From Polaribacter glomeratus (GTDB lineage: Bacteria > Bacteroidota > Bacteroidia > Flavobacteriales > Flavobacteriaceae): DNA of 58,076 nt. This document shows, in pieces, positions 7,136 through 15,533 of the stretch. Below the pieces are notes generated by a model that searched no databases, was not told the DNA's origin, and was given only the letters and a program-made list of their open reading frames with translations. A program made the position numbers and the translations under genes. How positions within the stretch are numbered: the stretch's first letter is position 1; every line of letters begins with the position of its first letter. The DNA lies in NCBI RefSeq assembly GCF_002954665.1, contig NZ_MSCM01000001.1, positions 1,119,794 to 1,177,869 of the forward strand. Reading direction: 5' to 3'.

Positions 7136-7713
7136 CTTTATTTGTTTTTAAATGAAATTAATAAAAAATTGTACTAAATACATTCTATAGTACTTTGTGT
7201 TTAATGAGGTATACTAGAACCCCAAAAATAGAATAGCACTGCTGTGTATATAAAATATTTGTAGTGCTTATAAATGCTTGTGTATGTATAAAAAAGCACT
7301 ATTGACCGGCAAATAATCAAGAGCGTTTCATTTTTAGAATCAAGAACCAATACTTAATGCTAACTATCTAAAAAACAGCGCTATTTTAAAATAAAAATGG
7401 CACTTATTACTCTTTTTAAAATGAGCTATAAATACAAGCTACTATTTAAAAAAAACATTACACTTTACTATTTATTAATACTCCTAAAATTAAAATAGTT
7501 TTAATAGCGCAACAATGATTAAAAATATAGCTTTCTATTGCCAAGCATTTTCTTTTTATACCTATTTATAGCGCCATAAACACAAGCAACCTTGCTGTAA
7601 CAATGGCATTTTTTTATGTATTTGCACATTGGGCTGTGAAACGCTTTAGCATTATAAACCGGCAAGTATGTTGTATTTACTGTCTTCTTTTTTTAAAAAA
7701 AAGAAACACTTTG
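7136..7713. other. Intergenic region upstream of the variable protein
   Basis: About 580 bp without a credible gene. It must hold the promoter of the variable-protein gene, but I do not see a good TAnnTTTG element. The right half contains a full copy of dispersed repeat family A (7318-7516). Confidence 0.5.
7318..7516 (+). repeat. Dispersed repeat family A, long copy
   Basis: About 200 bp aligned with 13952-14155. Shared blocks include TTTTTAGAATCAAGAA, CTAACTATCTAAAAAACAGC, ATTTTAAAATA, and a tail ATTAAAATAGTTTTAATAG followed by CAACAATGAT. It has opposite orientation to the copy at 4321-4415, so the two flank the variable protein, accessory genes and TR as inverted repeats. Confidence 0.75.
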
Positions 7714-8316
7714 TTAAAAAGGTGGCGGCAGCGAATAATAACCGCTTAATACGGGTATTTTATGATGTAGATTTATATAATAATTGGTGTACACAATACG
7801 CTTGTTGTCTTTAAAAAAACGTTGTAAAATTAGTTGCGTTTGGTTGGTTTGTTTTTTAACCTTAGCAGCAACTTTAGGTTGTTGTTGGGCTATTATTACT
7901 GCAATATCCAAACCATTGCCCTTATATAACCATATATTTCTAGGATCGCGTATATCTTTTAAAGACCAACTACGCATAACAAAAGAGGTTTCCTTTTTAA
8001 TAGCTTGTATACTGGCTTTTGGCAGGGTCGTAATAAGTTTCTCGTTTTTAGAAAGTGCTTTTTTATTTGATAAATAAATTACTTTTGCAGCGATATTTGT
8101 ACCTGCATAAAAAACAGTTTTTTCTTTTACATAGATGCTGCCTGTTGTTTGTGCTTTGGGTTGCGTAGTTACATATATTTGTTCTATGCCTGTTATGGTA
8201 GTGCCATCTTGTATAAAAAAAGAAACCTTATTATTTTGAGAAAAAACAGCAAACAACCAGAACACCCCAATAAGAGTGCACAGTATCTTTTTATGTGTTT
8301 GGCTATTTATGCTCAT
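7714..8316 (-). CDS. Hypothetical secreted protein
   Basis: A 200-residue protein with a hydrophobic N-terminal segment at about residues 9-26 (ILCTLIGVFWLFAVFSQ) that looks like a signal peptide. The rest is lysine-rich and largely predicted extended, with a basic glutamine-rich stretch (AQQQPKVAAKVKKQ) near residue 150. I do not recognise a family. The stretch QQQPKV also occurs before the thioredoxin domain of the protein at 1608-2981, which may be coincidence. It is transcribed toward the DGR but is separated from it by about 580 bp, so it is probably an independent unit. Confidence 0.55.
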   Translation of the reverse strand: MSINSQTHKKILCTLIGVFWLFAVFSQNNKVSFFIQDGTTITGIEQIYVTTQPKAQTTGSIYVKEKTVFYAGTNIAAKVIYLSNKKALSKNEKLITTLPKASIQAIKKETSFVMRSWSLKDIRDPRNIWLYKGNGLDIAVIIAQQQPKVAAKVKKQTNQTQLILQRFFKDNKRIVYTNYYINLHHKIPVLSGYYSLPPPF

Positions 8317-8568
8317 TTTTTTTACTAATAACTTAAATGCATGCTGCTTTACAACTTCTTTTTTGTTTTACTTTATGTATGTATTCTCGGTTGCATTTGT
8401 AATGATGCGTTCTTAGATACTTTTGTCAACACTATTTTGTTAGTACCTGCTATCTTTTTTTTTAAAACTTTGGTATGCACTTCCTTATTTAATAACACAC
8501 TGGGTTTCGTTTTAGCGTATTTATTCTTTTATTAAACACTAATTCTTAGGGCCTTCTTAAAAGCATAC

Positions 8569-8781
8569 TCACATTAGTTTTTCTTTTTCTGCCTTTACGT
8601 TTGTCCAAAATACTAGCTCAGCTTTTTTTTTACTATCATAACTTTCCTGCATCCTTTGTGCTATATACAGATCCATACAAACAAACAGGTGCTCTTTGTA
8701 GTTAAACAGTTTGTTTAGAATTAACTCTAACATGTTATATATTTCTATCGCTTTTTCTTTTGGTGTTGTATGCATGTCCAT
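8569..8781 (-). CDS. Small hypothetical protein
   Basis: Seventy residues, predicted wholly helical and charged, with the pattern KEKAIEIYNMLE near the start and FWTNVKAEKEKL at the end. The layout resembles small proteins often found near phage or integrative-element genes in Bacteroidota (an N-terminal KxKAxELxN helix and a C-terminal WxxVKxEI helix), but I cannot name a family. Its location among other short minus-strand frames suggests a remnant of accessory DNA. Confidence 0.5.
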   Translation of the reverse strand: MDMHTTPKEKAIEIYNMLELILNKLFNYKEHLFVCMDLYIAQRMQESYDSKKKAELVFWTNVKAEKEKLM

Positions 8782-8836
8782 TTTTTATTTTAATAAACCC
8801 CTATTAGTTTATACAACTTTCGTTATTGGTTGTTAT

Positions 8837-9067
8837 TTAATCTTTTTTACCACGTACAGCAAACACATTCTTTTTGCACTTCGTATCGCACTGGCTTTCC
8901 GCCGCCATATAAAACGGTTCAATAAGAGCCGCATTGGTTATTTTTTTAATTAATTTAATAGTGGTTTTCCATTCATCAGCATTAGTAAGATGCTTTCTAT
9001 TGTTTTCTGTCCAATATGTACTAGCCATATTGCGTATTAAGCTTATTTCTTCTCTGCTAAATTCCAT
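8837..9067 (-). CDS. Small hypothetical protein
   Basis: Seventy-six residues starting MEFSREEISLIRNMASTYW, a plausible amphipathic helical start, with two cysteines near the C-terminus (CDTKC). No family is recognised. It lies just upstream of, and in the same direction as, the 70-residue gene at 8569-8781, so the two may form a unit. Confidence 0.4.
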   Translation of the reverse strand: MEFSREEISLIRNMASTYWTENNRKHLTNADEWKTTIKLIKKITNAALIEPFYMAAESQCDTKCKKNVFAVRGKKD

Positions 9068-9480
9068 CTTAAATATCGTTTAGGTATTCCTTAAAAAACT
9101 GATACTAAAAATAATACGGCTATTATTCTACTATTGATTGATGCATTATTGCTATTAGAATAGTAGTACTATAAACGGCTATTAACTAGTTTATTACGCT
9201 TCTAGCATCGTTTATTGTTGACTCACTTTTGTTGTAAAGCCTGTGGTATCCCATTTTACCCTTATATATTTTTTAAGTATAACATTGTTATATTATACTT
9301 TTACACTATTTAGTATTATTTTAAAACCGTATTTTATTTTTAGTAAGTACACTATGGCTGTGTTAAATCTTAACTACATACACAAGCCTAATTTTTTATA
9401 CAAAAACAGCATCTGTTAACAAAATTGATACTACACCAAAAAGTGCGCTTATAGCTAGCTTTTAGGATACTTAAAAAGCA
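9068..9480. other. Intergenic region, no gene seen
   Basis: About 410 bp, very AT-rich, with many stops in all frames and no clear repeat or hairpin. Confidence 0.4.
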
Positions 9481-9657
9481 CTACTTATCATATAAATCTA
9501 ATTTATGTATTAGTACTTGATACTTAAAAAAAACTAAAAATTTAGATCTACATTTAAAACACTTATACAACCTACTGCCTGGCAATAGTTTGTAATAAAA
9601 ATTTCTGTGAGCTCTTTTTAACAATGATTTATCTTCTGTTTTACAATTGGGACACAT
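9481..9657 (-). CDS. Small zinc-ribbon protein (paralogue of 10315-10521)
   Basis: A 58-residue frame starting MCPNCK. It is a clear paralogue of the gene 0.7 kb away: both have CPxC at residues 2-5, the block KLLPGSRLYKCF near residues 23-34, and a second CFxC pair. Two CxxC knuckles in this arrangement form a zinc ribbon. Small zinc-ribbon proteins of this kind are widespread in Bacteroidota and have no known function. The second half has diverged between the copies. Confidence 0.6.
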   Translation of the reverse strand: MCPNCKTEDKSLLKRAHRNFYYKLLPGSRLYKCFKCRSKFLVFFKYQVLIHKLDLYDK

Positions 9658-10004
9658 GTTATTTTATATTTACATTTCAAAGACACCCAATTAAGGATCT
9701 TTATTTATTATATGCCATTACTGACCGTATTCTTATTTTCTTCTACTGTTTATTAAGTACTATTAGCTAATAACTTATTTCTTATTAATTTATAAAGAGC
9801 CTCTTAAGCTTATAACTAAAACTATTATAGATTTGATAAATGCTCTTATAATACCAGATTCTATGAATTTATAAATGGTACAATTCTATTTTAAGTGATC
9901 GCTAGCTGCCAAATAGTTAGGGTAAAGTATTGTTTTCTATACTGCTGTGGCAAGTTGGTTCTAAAAGCGTAGCAATCGTGTCTCTTTTGTAGGCCAACAA
10001 TAAC
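9658..10004. other. Intergenic region with family A repeat
   Basis: About 350 bp without a gene. The part 9881-9990 is a diverged minus-strand copy of dispersed repeat family A; nothing else is recognisable. Confidence 0.5.
9881..9990 (-). repeat. Dispersed repeat family A, diverged copy
   Basis: On the minus strand it reads ACGATTGCTACGCTTTTAGA and ACC, then, after a diverged middle, CCCTAACTATTTGGCAGC and GATCACTTAAAATAGAAT. It is closest to the copies at 4321-4415 and 18643-18750. Confidence 0.6.
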
Positions 10005-10280
10005 TTAATATACAGGACTATTCAAAAAATAATACGTTAACAAGCCTATTATAAAAAAACCAAGCACTATTACACTAGCAAGTGCAAAGTATACATAGGG
10101 CAAATAGAAAGCGGGATCTACTACCTTCTTACTTTTAACAACTTTCTCTTTATTAAACGAATTAGGGTTTTCAAGTGTTTTAAAAGTAGTACCTATTCCG
10201 TATAAAAAACCCTTATCGAAATCAGTCTTTTCTGTTTTATTTTGCAGGCTTAAAGCATATACAAAATCTTTTTTATTCAT
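10005..10280 (-). CDS. Small membrane protein
   Basis: Starting from the ATG at 10280 (MNKKDFVYALSLQNK) gives 91 residues; a longer frame to 10337 overlaps the upstream zinc-ribbon gene and looks less natural. Residues 1-50 are soluble and include a GFLYGIGTTF segment. One strong transmembrane helix (YVYFALASVIVLGFFIIGLLTYYF) lies near the C-terminus. The predicted topology is a cytoplasmic N-terminal part with a tail anchor. No family is recognised. It follows the zinc-ribbon gene closely and is probably in the same transcript. Confidence 0.55.
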   Translation of the reverse strand: MNKKDFVYALSLQNKTEKTDFDKGFLYGIGTTFKTLENPNSFNKEKVVKSKKVVDPAFYLPYVYFALASVIVLGFFIIGLLTYYFLNSPVY

Positions 10281-10314
10281 AATTATAGTTTTTAAGCATT
10301 CTAAATTTAAAAAA

Positions 10315-10521
10315 TCAACCCACCGTTTGCAACTCAATTAGTGTTGCTTTTATAACTACTATCTTATTTTCTAAATAAATTTTATAGTTTAAAAACGCCA
10401 CATATTTAGTACTACAGCTAAAACATTTATAAAGCCTACTACCTGGTAGTAACTTAAATATTATTTTTTTTTGACATCTTATTAGTGTCAATTTATTTTG
10501 GTTTTTACACGTAGGACACAT
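10315..10521 (-). CDS. Small zinc-ribbon protein
   Basis: Sixty-eight residues. CPTC at residues 2-5 and CFSC near residue 33 give the four ligands of a zinc ribbon. Between them is a basic segment (RCQKKIIFK) and the conserved block LLPGSRLYKC shared with the paralogue at 9481-9657. It is probably a small cytoplasmic nucleic-acid- or protein-binding ribbon; the function is unknown. Confidence 0.6.
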   Translation of the reverse strand: MCPTCKNQNKLTLIRCQKKIIFKLLPGSRLYKCFSCSTKYVAFLNYKIYLENKIVVIKATLIELQTVG

Positions 10522-10809
10522 CTATTTATTATATTTTATAGTACCCAAGCAACTAAATTTGCTGCCCATTTTGGGTGTACTATTATTTTTAGTGTTTTTA
10601 TATAAAACTGGCTTAGTACGTGCGCTTTTTACAAAATTATAGAACTACTTGTGTTTACAACTGTATACTTTAACTAGGTTTGCGAAACACCAGCTATAGC
10701 GGTATTACTACAATACCAAAAGATACGTTTCATGTACCATTAAAGTTCATATAAATTTACCTTTACTACTTTCTGTGTTTCGCGTGCATACTATCTCTTT
10801 TTTATAAGT
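10522..10809. other. Intergenic region, no gene seen
   Basis: AT-rich spacer of about 290 bp between the zinc-ribbon gene and the outer-membrane protein gene; nothing recognised. Confidence 0.4.
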
Positions 10810-11406
10810 TTATAGCTTATATTTTAACCCTATTGTAAATTGATTGTGCGATACCATAGAGCTACTATTATCAGGAAGCATTTTGTAAGTATCTTGCATT
10901 ACTAGCCCAAAATTAGACTCTCTAAACCAGAAGATTACCCCCCCTGTAAAGTTTGCAGACATTGTAGTACTCGAACTTTTTATAGTATTAGGAGCACTAA
11001 TAAAACTTGTACCAATACCTAAAAAGGGCGTAGCAAATTGATAGCCTTGCTCCCCTACATCTAGATTGTTAAAAACGTACCCTCCGCTAAGGTTTGCCGA
11101 AAAGTAGTTTAAATAGTTTTCCCAAAGACCACCTGCATTTTTTAAAGTACTAAAAGTTATGCCCGCTGCGGTATAGAAATTTGTACTAAATTGTCTTGTA
11201 ACCCCTAAATTTAAACCAACAATTATATTATCTATTACGCTTAATTTTGGCGTATTGTAAAGTTTAGTTGTTCCAAAACCAAGGTCTATTTGCCAAGTTC
11301 CGGCATTTGTTTGGATACTTTCTTGCACTGCTTCTTTACTTTCTTTTTGTGTGTACCCTAAGGTAGACACAAAAAGAAATAAGACTAAACTAAAATTTTT
11401 TATCAT
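10810..11406 (-). CDS. Outer-membrane beta-barrel-like protein
   Basis: A 198-residue protein with a signal peptide (residues 1-19, ending LGYTQ), followed by alternating hydrophobic/polar beta strands rich in glycine and aromatic residues, for example GTWQIDLGFGTTKLY, NLSGGYVFNN and the last strand QFTIGLKYKL ending in a hydrophobic position. This pattern and length fit an eight-stranded barrel of the OmpW/porin-like family common in Bacteroidota. No substrate can be inferred. It is followed on the same strand by the family of small genes and preceded by dispersed repeat family B. Confidence 0.65.
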   Translation of the reverse strand: MIKNFSLVLFLFVSTLGYTQKESKEAVQESIQTNAGTWQIDLGFGTTKLYNTPKLSVIDNIIVGLNLGVTRQFSTNFYTAAGITFSTLKNAGGLWENYLNYFSANLSGGYVFNNLDVGEQGYQFATPFLGIGTSFISAPNTIKSSSTTMSANFTGGVIFWFRESNFGLVMQDTYKMLPDNSSSMVSHNQFTIGLKYKL

Positions 11407-11446
11407 TATATTTATGATTGTATTTGTTATTAAATGAATTACATTA

Positions 11447-11545
11447 TATCAAGCGAGAAAACTTATTTTTAGTTTTATGAAAACTTAAGTTTTTAAACTT
11501 TACTCTGCCCCCGTGGCAGAGCGACAAAGAATCCTATCGATTAAA
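11447..11545 (-). repeat. Dispersed repeat family B, copy 1
   Basis: On the minus strand it matches 18465-18570: TTAATCGATAGGATTC, then AGAGTAAAGTTTAAAAAC, TTTTCAT, AAACTAAAAATA, and a TTTCTCGCTTGATA tail. The copy overlaps the stop codon of the small gene at 11541-11726. Confidence 0.75.
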
Positions 11546-11726
11546 AATCTCCTCCAGATCCCGGCGCATCTGCCGCACTAGCAGCTTGTGCTTTTTGTGG
11601 GTTTAAAATCATATAGGTACCTAATGCTGTTAATGCAGCATATTTACTGTAAGACCCTATCTTTTTTAAGGCATCTTTTCTGGTCAAACCTTCTGTTGTA
11701 TTTTGTAATTTATCTGTTTTACTCAT
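11541..11726 (-). CDS. Small protein with one hydrophobic segment
   Basis: Sixty-one residues. A charged N-terminus with TRKDALKKIGSYSKYAALTA is followed by LGTYMILNPQKAQAAS, then a glycine-rich tail ending GSGGDF. The charged-then-hydrophobic layout ending at AQA looks like an export signal, which would leave a tail of only about 12 residues. Similar small proteins occur in Flavobacteriaceae, but I do not know a function. It lies directly downstream of the T9SS cargo gene at 11788-13347 and may be co-transcribed. The stop falls at the edge of repeat family B. Confidence 0.55.
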   Translation of the reverse strand: MSKTDKLQNTTEGLTRKDALKKIGSYSKYAALTALGTYMILNPQKAQAASAADAPGSGGDF

Positions 11727-11787
11727 TTATTTAATAATTTTAAAATTACATTGATATCTAATGTATATGTTGTTTTTATAAAAAAAA

Positions 11788-13347
11788 TTAATCTATAATA
11801 ATTTTTTTTGTTTGTATTGCTCCGTTTGCTATAAGCTGAATCACATAAACACCAGCTGCTAAATTTTTTGGTAAGGCAATATCATTTACAGTTTGCATTT
11901 TAAAATTAGAAGACAAAACTTCTTTACCCAGAATTGTGTGCATTTTTACAACGGCACTGCCATTTTGTTGTAACCCTGAAACTCTTAAATTAGTATTACT
12001 TGTTTTGTACATGTTCACAGTTGTAACTACACCTAAATTTTCTGCACTTAATACACTCTTTTTAGAAGTATGCAGATAAAAACGACCAATACCATTTAAA
12101 GCATCCTTTGTAGTTACTTTGTATGAAGCCGTTGTAATATCTGTAAATATTTGCGCCTCTTTGTCTTCTAAAAAAACCTTTACACCGTCTGGTAAATTAA
12201 TTACTTCAGCACTAAAAGTTAAATCTTTATTAGTTGACGCTTTAATAGACATAGGCACAATATCAGTTTCGTAATCATCATTTGATAAGCACTGTACTGC
12301 AAAGTTAATACCCTTGCTGTCAGCAACTAAATGTGTATCTATGGCAAGCGTTGGCGTAGCATCTTCATACGTACCTGCATCATAGCCAACATCTAAACCC
12401 GCAGTTGTATTGCTAAAATACTTAAGGTTTGTTTTCTTAGTAACTTTATCGCTATGTAAACTAATTATAATTTGAGGCGTACCACCTGTTTTTAATAAGT
12501 TTAATTTAATGCCCACTTGTTCTGTTTGTAGGTTTTTTGGAAATGTAAAATTCAAATTACTATTATCAACAGCGCGTACCACAAAAGCTTGGCCTGGTAT
12601 TAAACTAAAAGCGTCTGCAGAGTGGTTAAAAGGTAAATATGCTGTACCATCCCAAAAATACAAAGCAGCAAATTCTGCACCTAATTTGCTTATATTTTGT
12701 TTTAGAATATTATTGGTATTATTAGCCCCATTGTTTAAAGGTAGAAATGAAGGATATGGATTACCTACAACAGACCATTTATGACCAGTTTGCCCTGTTA
12801 TATCGACCAGCACATCCGATGAAGCCATTGCACCTTTAAAAATATAATGACCAGCCTCACTTCTTAAGTTTGAATACCCTTTACCAGTTACAAAATTACC
12901 TGCGTCTGCAGCTGCTAACGGCCCCGCCGTTGAAGTGTAATACTCCCATCTCTCACCCGCTGCTTTTGTATTATTATACTTAGAAACACCGTATTTATTG
13001 CTAACACTTAAACGAATAGCGTTTGCAGCGTTGGTTGCGAAAGCATTAATACTTTGTGTAGTTACAGGCGCTGAAACCAAATGCCAATTAGCATCAGGTA
13101 TATATTTTTGATAACTAATGTCTCCAGTAGCTATGCCAGAAACAAGTAAAGAGCCACTATTTGTAGCATTTGAGCTTATAGACAAATCTCCTGCCGCATC
13201 AACAATTAAATTGTTGTTTACGTATACAGCACTTTTAGGAGAGATATAAAGAGAACCTCCATTATAAACATGAAGCTCTTGGGACTTCATTTGCTGAACT
13301 ACCGTTAAGGCAATTACAAACGAAAATAAATTACATATTCTTATCAT
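11788..13347 (-). CDS. Secreted protein with T9SS type A C-terminal sorting domain
   Basis: A 519-residue protein with an N-terminal export signal (residues 1-22, ending MKSQE). The opening LHVYNGGSLYISPKSAVYVN and the segment SISSNATNSGSLLVSG fit a beta-helix-type start. The central part (about 100-440) resembles cell-surface proteins that carry a KYIPDANWHLVSAPV motif. The last 75 residues are a T9SS type A sorting domain: LRVSGLQ, VKMHTILGKEV, PKNLAAGVYVIQLIANG and the basic end TKKIIID. It should be exported through the outer membrane, cleaved, and attached or released. Its binding target is unknown. Confidence 0.85.
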   Translation of the reverse strand: MIRICNLFSFVIALTVVQQMKSQELHVYNGGSLYISPKSAVYVNNNLIVDAAGDLSISSNATNSGSLLVSGIATGDISYQKYIPDANWHLVSAPVTTQSINAFATNAANAIRLSVSNKYGVSKYNNTKAAGERWEYYTSTAGPLAAADAGNFVTGKGYSNLRSEAGHYIFKGAMASSDVLVDITGQTGHKWSVVGNPYPSFLPLNNGANNTNNILKQNISKLGAEFAALYFWDGTAYLPFNHSADAFSLIPGQAFVVRAVDNSNLNFTFPKNLQTEQVGIKLNLLKTGGTPQIIISLHSDKVTKKTNLKYFSNTTAGLDVGYDAGTYEDATPTLAIDTHLVADSKGINFAVQCLSNDDYETDIVPMSIKASTNKDLTFSAEVINLPDGVKVFLEDKEAQIFTDITTASYKVTTKDALNGIGRFYLHTSKKSVLSAENLGVVTTVNMYKTSNTNLRVSGLQQNGSAVVKMHTILGKEVLSSNFKMQTVNDIALPKNLAAGVYVIQLIANGAIQTKKIIID

Positions 13348-13540
13348 AAATTTTTACTTATTAATTGTTGTTTATACTCACACTGCAAATTTCTTAACTA
13401 ACAATAATTAATAGGTGTTCAAATAGAATACAAAAGATCTTTAAGGGATTTTAAAACGACTCAAAATGAATAGATAGGTACTTTAATTATTATTCAAAAA
13501 TAGTTACACAATTAATTAAATAATAAATGATGTAAAGTAT

Positions 13541-13870
13541 ATTGAACTTAAGCATCAATAGCACCAATGCCAAAAGTCATGTATATTTGAACATCTATAC
13601 TGAGGAATTCTATATTTCTAACACCTTTAAATATGCTCTAAATGCTTTAATTTTTGCATTGAAAGATTCCGCAGATGCTTTTGTTATCAAAATAGTTTGG
13701 GATATTATGATAGTGTATAAACATTATTATTAATGAATCCTTTAAACTGAGCCTGCCTTACCTTTTTATGCCATTTAGCAAACCGTATTAGTGCTTTGTT
13801 TTTATCCTTTGTTTATTATATGTACCAAATAAATTTTTGCATTGTTTTTAAACTTTTTCTATAACTGGTT
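13541..13870 (-). pseudogene. Decayed ISL3-like (DDE) transposase, C-terminal part
   Basis: Reading the minus strand with two frame changes gives recognisable transposase sequence: NKALIRFAKWHKKVRQAQFK, then HYHNIPNYFDN, a frame change, KASAESFNAKIKAFRAY, another frame change, and VRNIEFL. The SAESFNxKIKxFR segment and the following GVRN..F block are the C-terminal signature of ISL3/IS204-type transposases. The N-terminal catalytic part is missing or unrecognisable. It is a dead remnant marking an old insertion. Confidence 0.75.
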
Positions 13871-13951
13871 GTTTTTTAAATAGTATTTTAGCGCTGTTGT
13901 GTTTACTTGTTGTCCATATACCATTGGGTTTCACTATTGTCCGACAAAAGA

Positions 13952-14155
13952 ATCAGGATCGTTTCACTTTTAGAATCAAGAAACAAGACTTGATACTAAC
14001 TATCTAAAAAACAGCTATATTTTAAAATAGAAATTGCATTTATTTATCCTATTAAAATGAACTCTAAATTCAAGCTAATATTTAAAAAAGACGTTAAACT
14101 TTTACTATTTACTGCTATTCCTGAAATTAAAATAGTTTTAATAGAACAATAATGA
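13952..14155 (+). repeat. Dispersed repeat family A, long copy
   Basis: Aligns over about 200 bp with 7318-7516, including TTTTAGAATCAAGAAACAAG, CTAACTATCTAAAAAACAGC, ATTTTAAAATAGAAAT and the tail AAAATAGTTTTAATAGAACA followed by ATAATGAT. It starts about 80 bp after the transposase relic. Confidence 0.75.
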
Positions 14156-14229
14156 TAGGGTTTATCTCATATATGATTGTTGCAGCTAAAAGGTTCAAAC
14201 TTGCTTTGCTTTTAGCACCAACCTACTGG

Positions 14230-14400
14230 TAATCAATGAACCAAGATTTAATATTACCTATTTAACAAACAGGGATAACTTAAAATGAAATTAGCTACTT
14301 TATTTTTATGAAATTATTTTAAAAAAGCGAAGTGTCCATTAAAAACAGTTACTTAAAGAGTGTTAATTAAACTAAAAATATTTTTAATAGGTCACTAATG
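14230..14400 (+). repeat. Dispersed repeat family A, diverged copy
   Basis: Weaker match to the long copies: AATCAATGAACCAAGATTTA, TATTTAACAAACAGGGATAA, ACTTAAAATGAAAT and a TTTTTAATAGGTCACTAATG tail in the right order and spacing. Confidence 0.5.
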
Positions 14401-15533
14401 AAAGTGAATGTCTACTTCTAGCTAATAATTATTTTAGCATATCGCCATTTGGTAGTAGTTCATATAAATATTTTAAAGAGTTGTCTCTAGCGTGTTCTAT
14501 TGTGTCATTTTCTTTATCTAATGTATCCTAATAGTGCTTAATTGTAATTATTAAAACGCAGCTGTATGTTATTTAAATAGGTTTAAATACTTGAAAGAAA
14601 AGAGTTTTCGCATTCCTATTTTTTATTTTCATATTTTTGATAGTTAAATAAAATAAAATAATGTATTTTGCAGCAAGTTATAATTGCATAAAGCAATTTT
14701 TACTGGTCATAAAAAAAAGTTTTAAATAAACAATTATTTTATAACAAGTACCATTAAAATTTATCTATTTCTTTAATTTAAAGGTAGTTATTTTAAATGT
14801 CCCCCACTCATATATTTTATATTGTGTTTTTATTTTAAAGACACTTTTAAACAATCTATAAAAAATAAATGAACACTGAATTTTTCATAACTTCTTGTTA
14901 TTTAAACAAACTATCAATGTTTAAATTACATCTAAATTTAAAAGTATTCAAAAAATCAGAATACAGAACGTTATCGTCTATAATAATTTTTATTTTTTAT
15001 ATAAAAAAATCAATACCACTCTCTAAAAAGAAAAAAGTCGCTCCTAAGAAAAACGACAATATTTTGAAGTTATACGAAACTTAATTAGCAAAATATATTA
15101 CAATTTCTCCTTAAAAAAACAACACTTATCTCTTAGTGTTATACAGTAAATCATTATTTTTTTTAGTATAGCTTTAAATTAAAAACATCGTAATAAATTA
15201 TTTTTATGAATTAAAAATAATTTAAGTGTAGGTGTTATCGTGTATCATTTATATTTTTTAAAAATGTTGAAAATAAATATAAGTACTAGATTAAGAGCTA
15301 CATAACAAAAATAATTTCACCAAAAATTAAAGCCCATATAATTGAATACAATATAACTATAGCAATTTAACTACTTAAACCGTTTTTATTAAAAAATAGC
15401 TTCGTTATTTAGAAATACTAGTAAAATTAATAATTTATTGTTATTAAATACTTCAAATATTATCTGATTAAACACAGAATTAAAACAGTTAAAACCTCTT
15501 TATGTGTCTTAAAATTTAAAATTAAATAAAACT

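Larger units (their letters stand above)
13348..15533. other. Long intergenic region with repeat copies and a transposase relic
   Basis: About 2.2 kb with no intact gene. From left to right it holds a decayed ISL3-like transposase (13541-13870), a long family A repeat copy (13952-14155), a diverged third copy (about 14230-14400), and then about 1.1 kb of very AT-rich DNA in front of the hybrid two-component gene. Short open frames here (for example 14869-15084 on plus) have lysine/isoleucine-rich compositions expected by chance. Confidence 0.6.

Noticed and set aside
8341..8535. 64-residue plus-strand hydrophobic frame
   Set aside because: Low-complexity phenylalanine/leucine-rich translation of T-rich DNA, with no neighbour or motif supporting it.
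13542..13733. 63-residue plus-strand frame
   Set aside because: It is antisense to the transposase relic, which has recognisable family sequence.
14869..15084. 71-residue plus-strand frame before the hybrid two-component gene
   Set aside because: Lysine/isoleucine-rich chance frame in very AT-rich DNA; no domain or start context.
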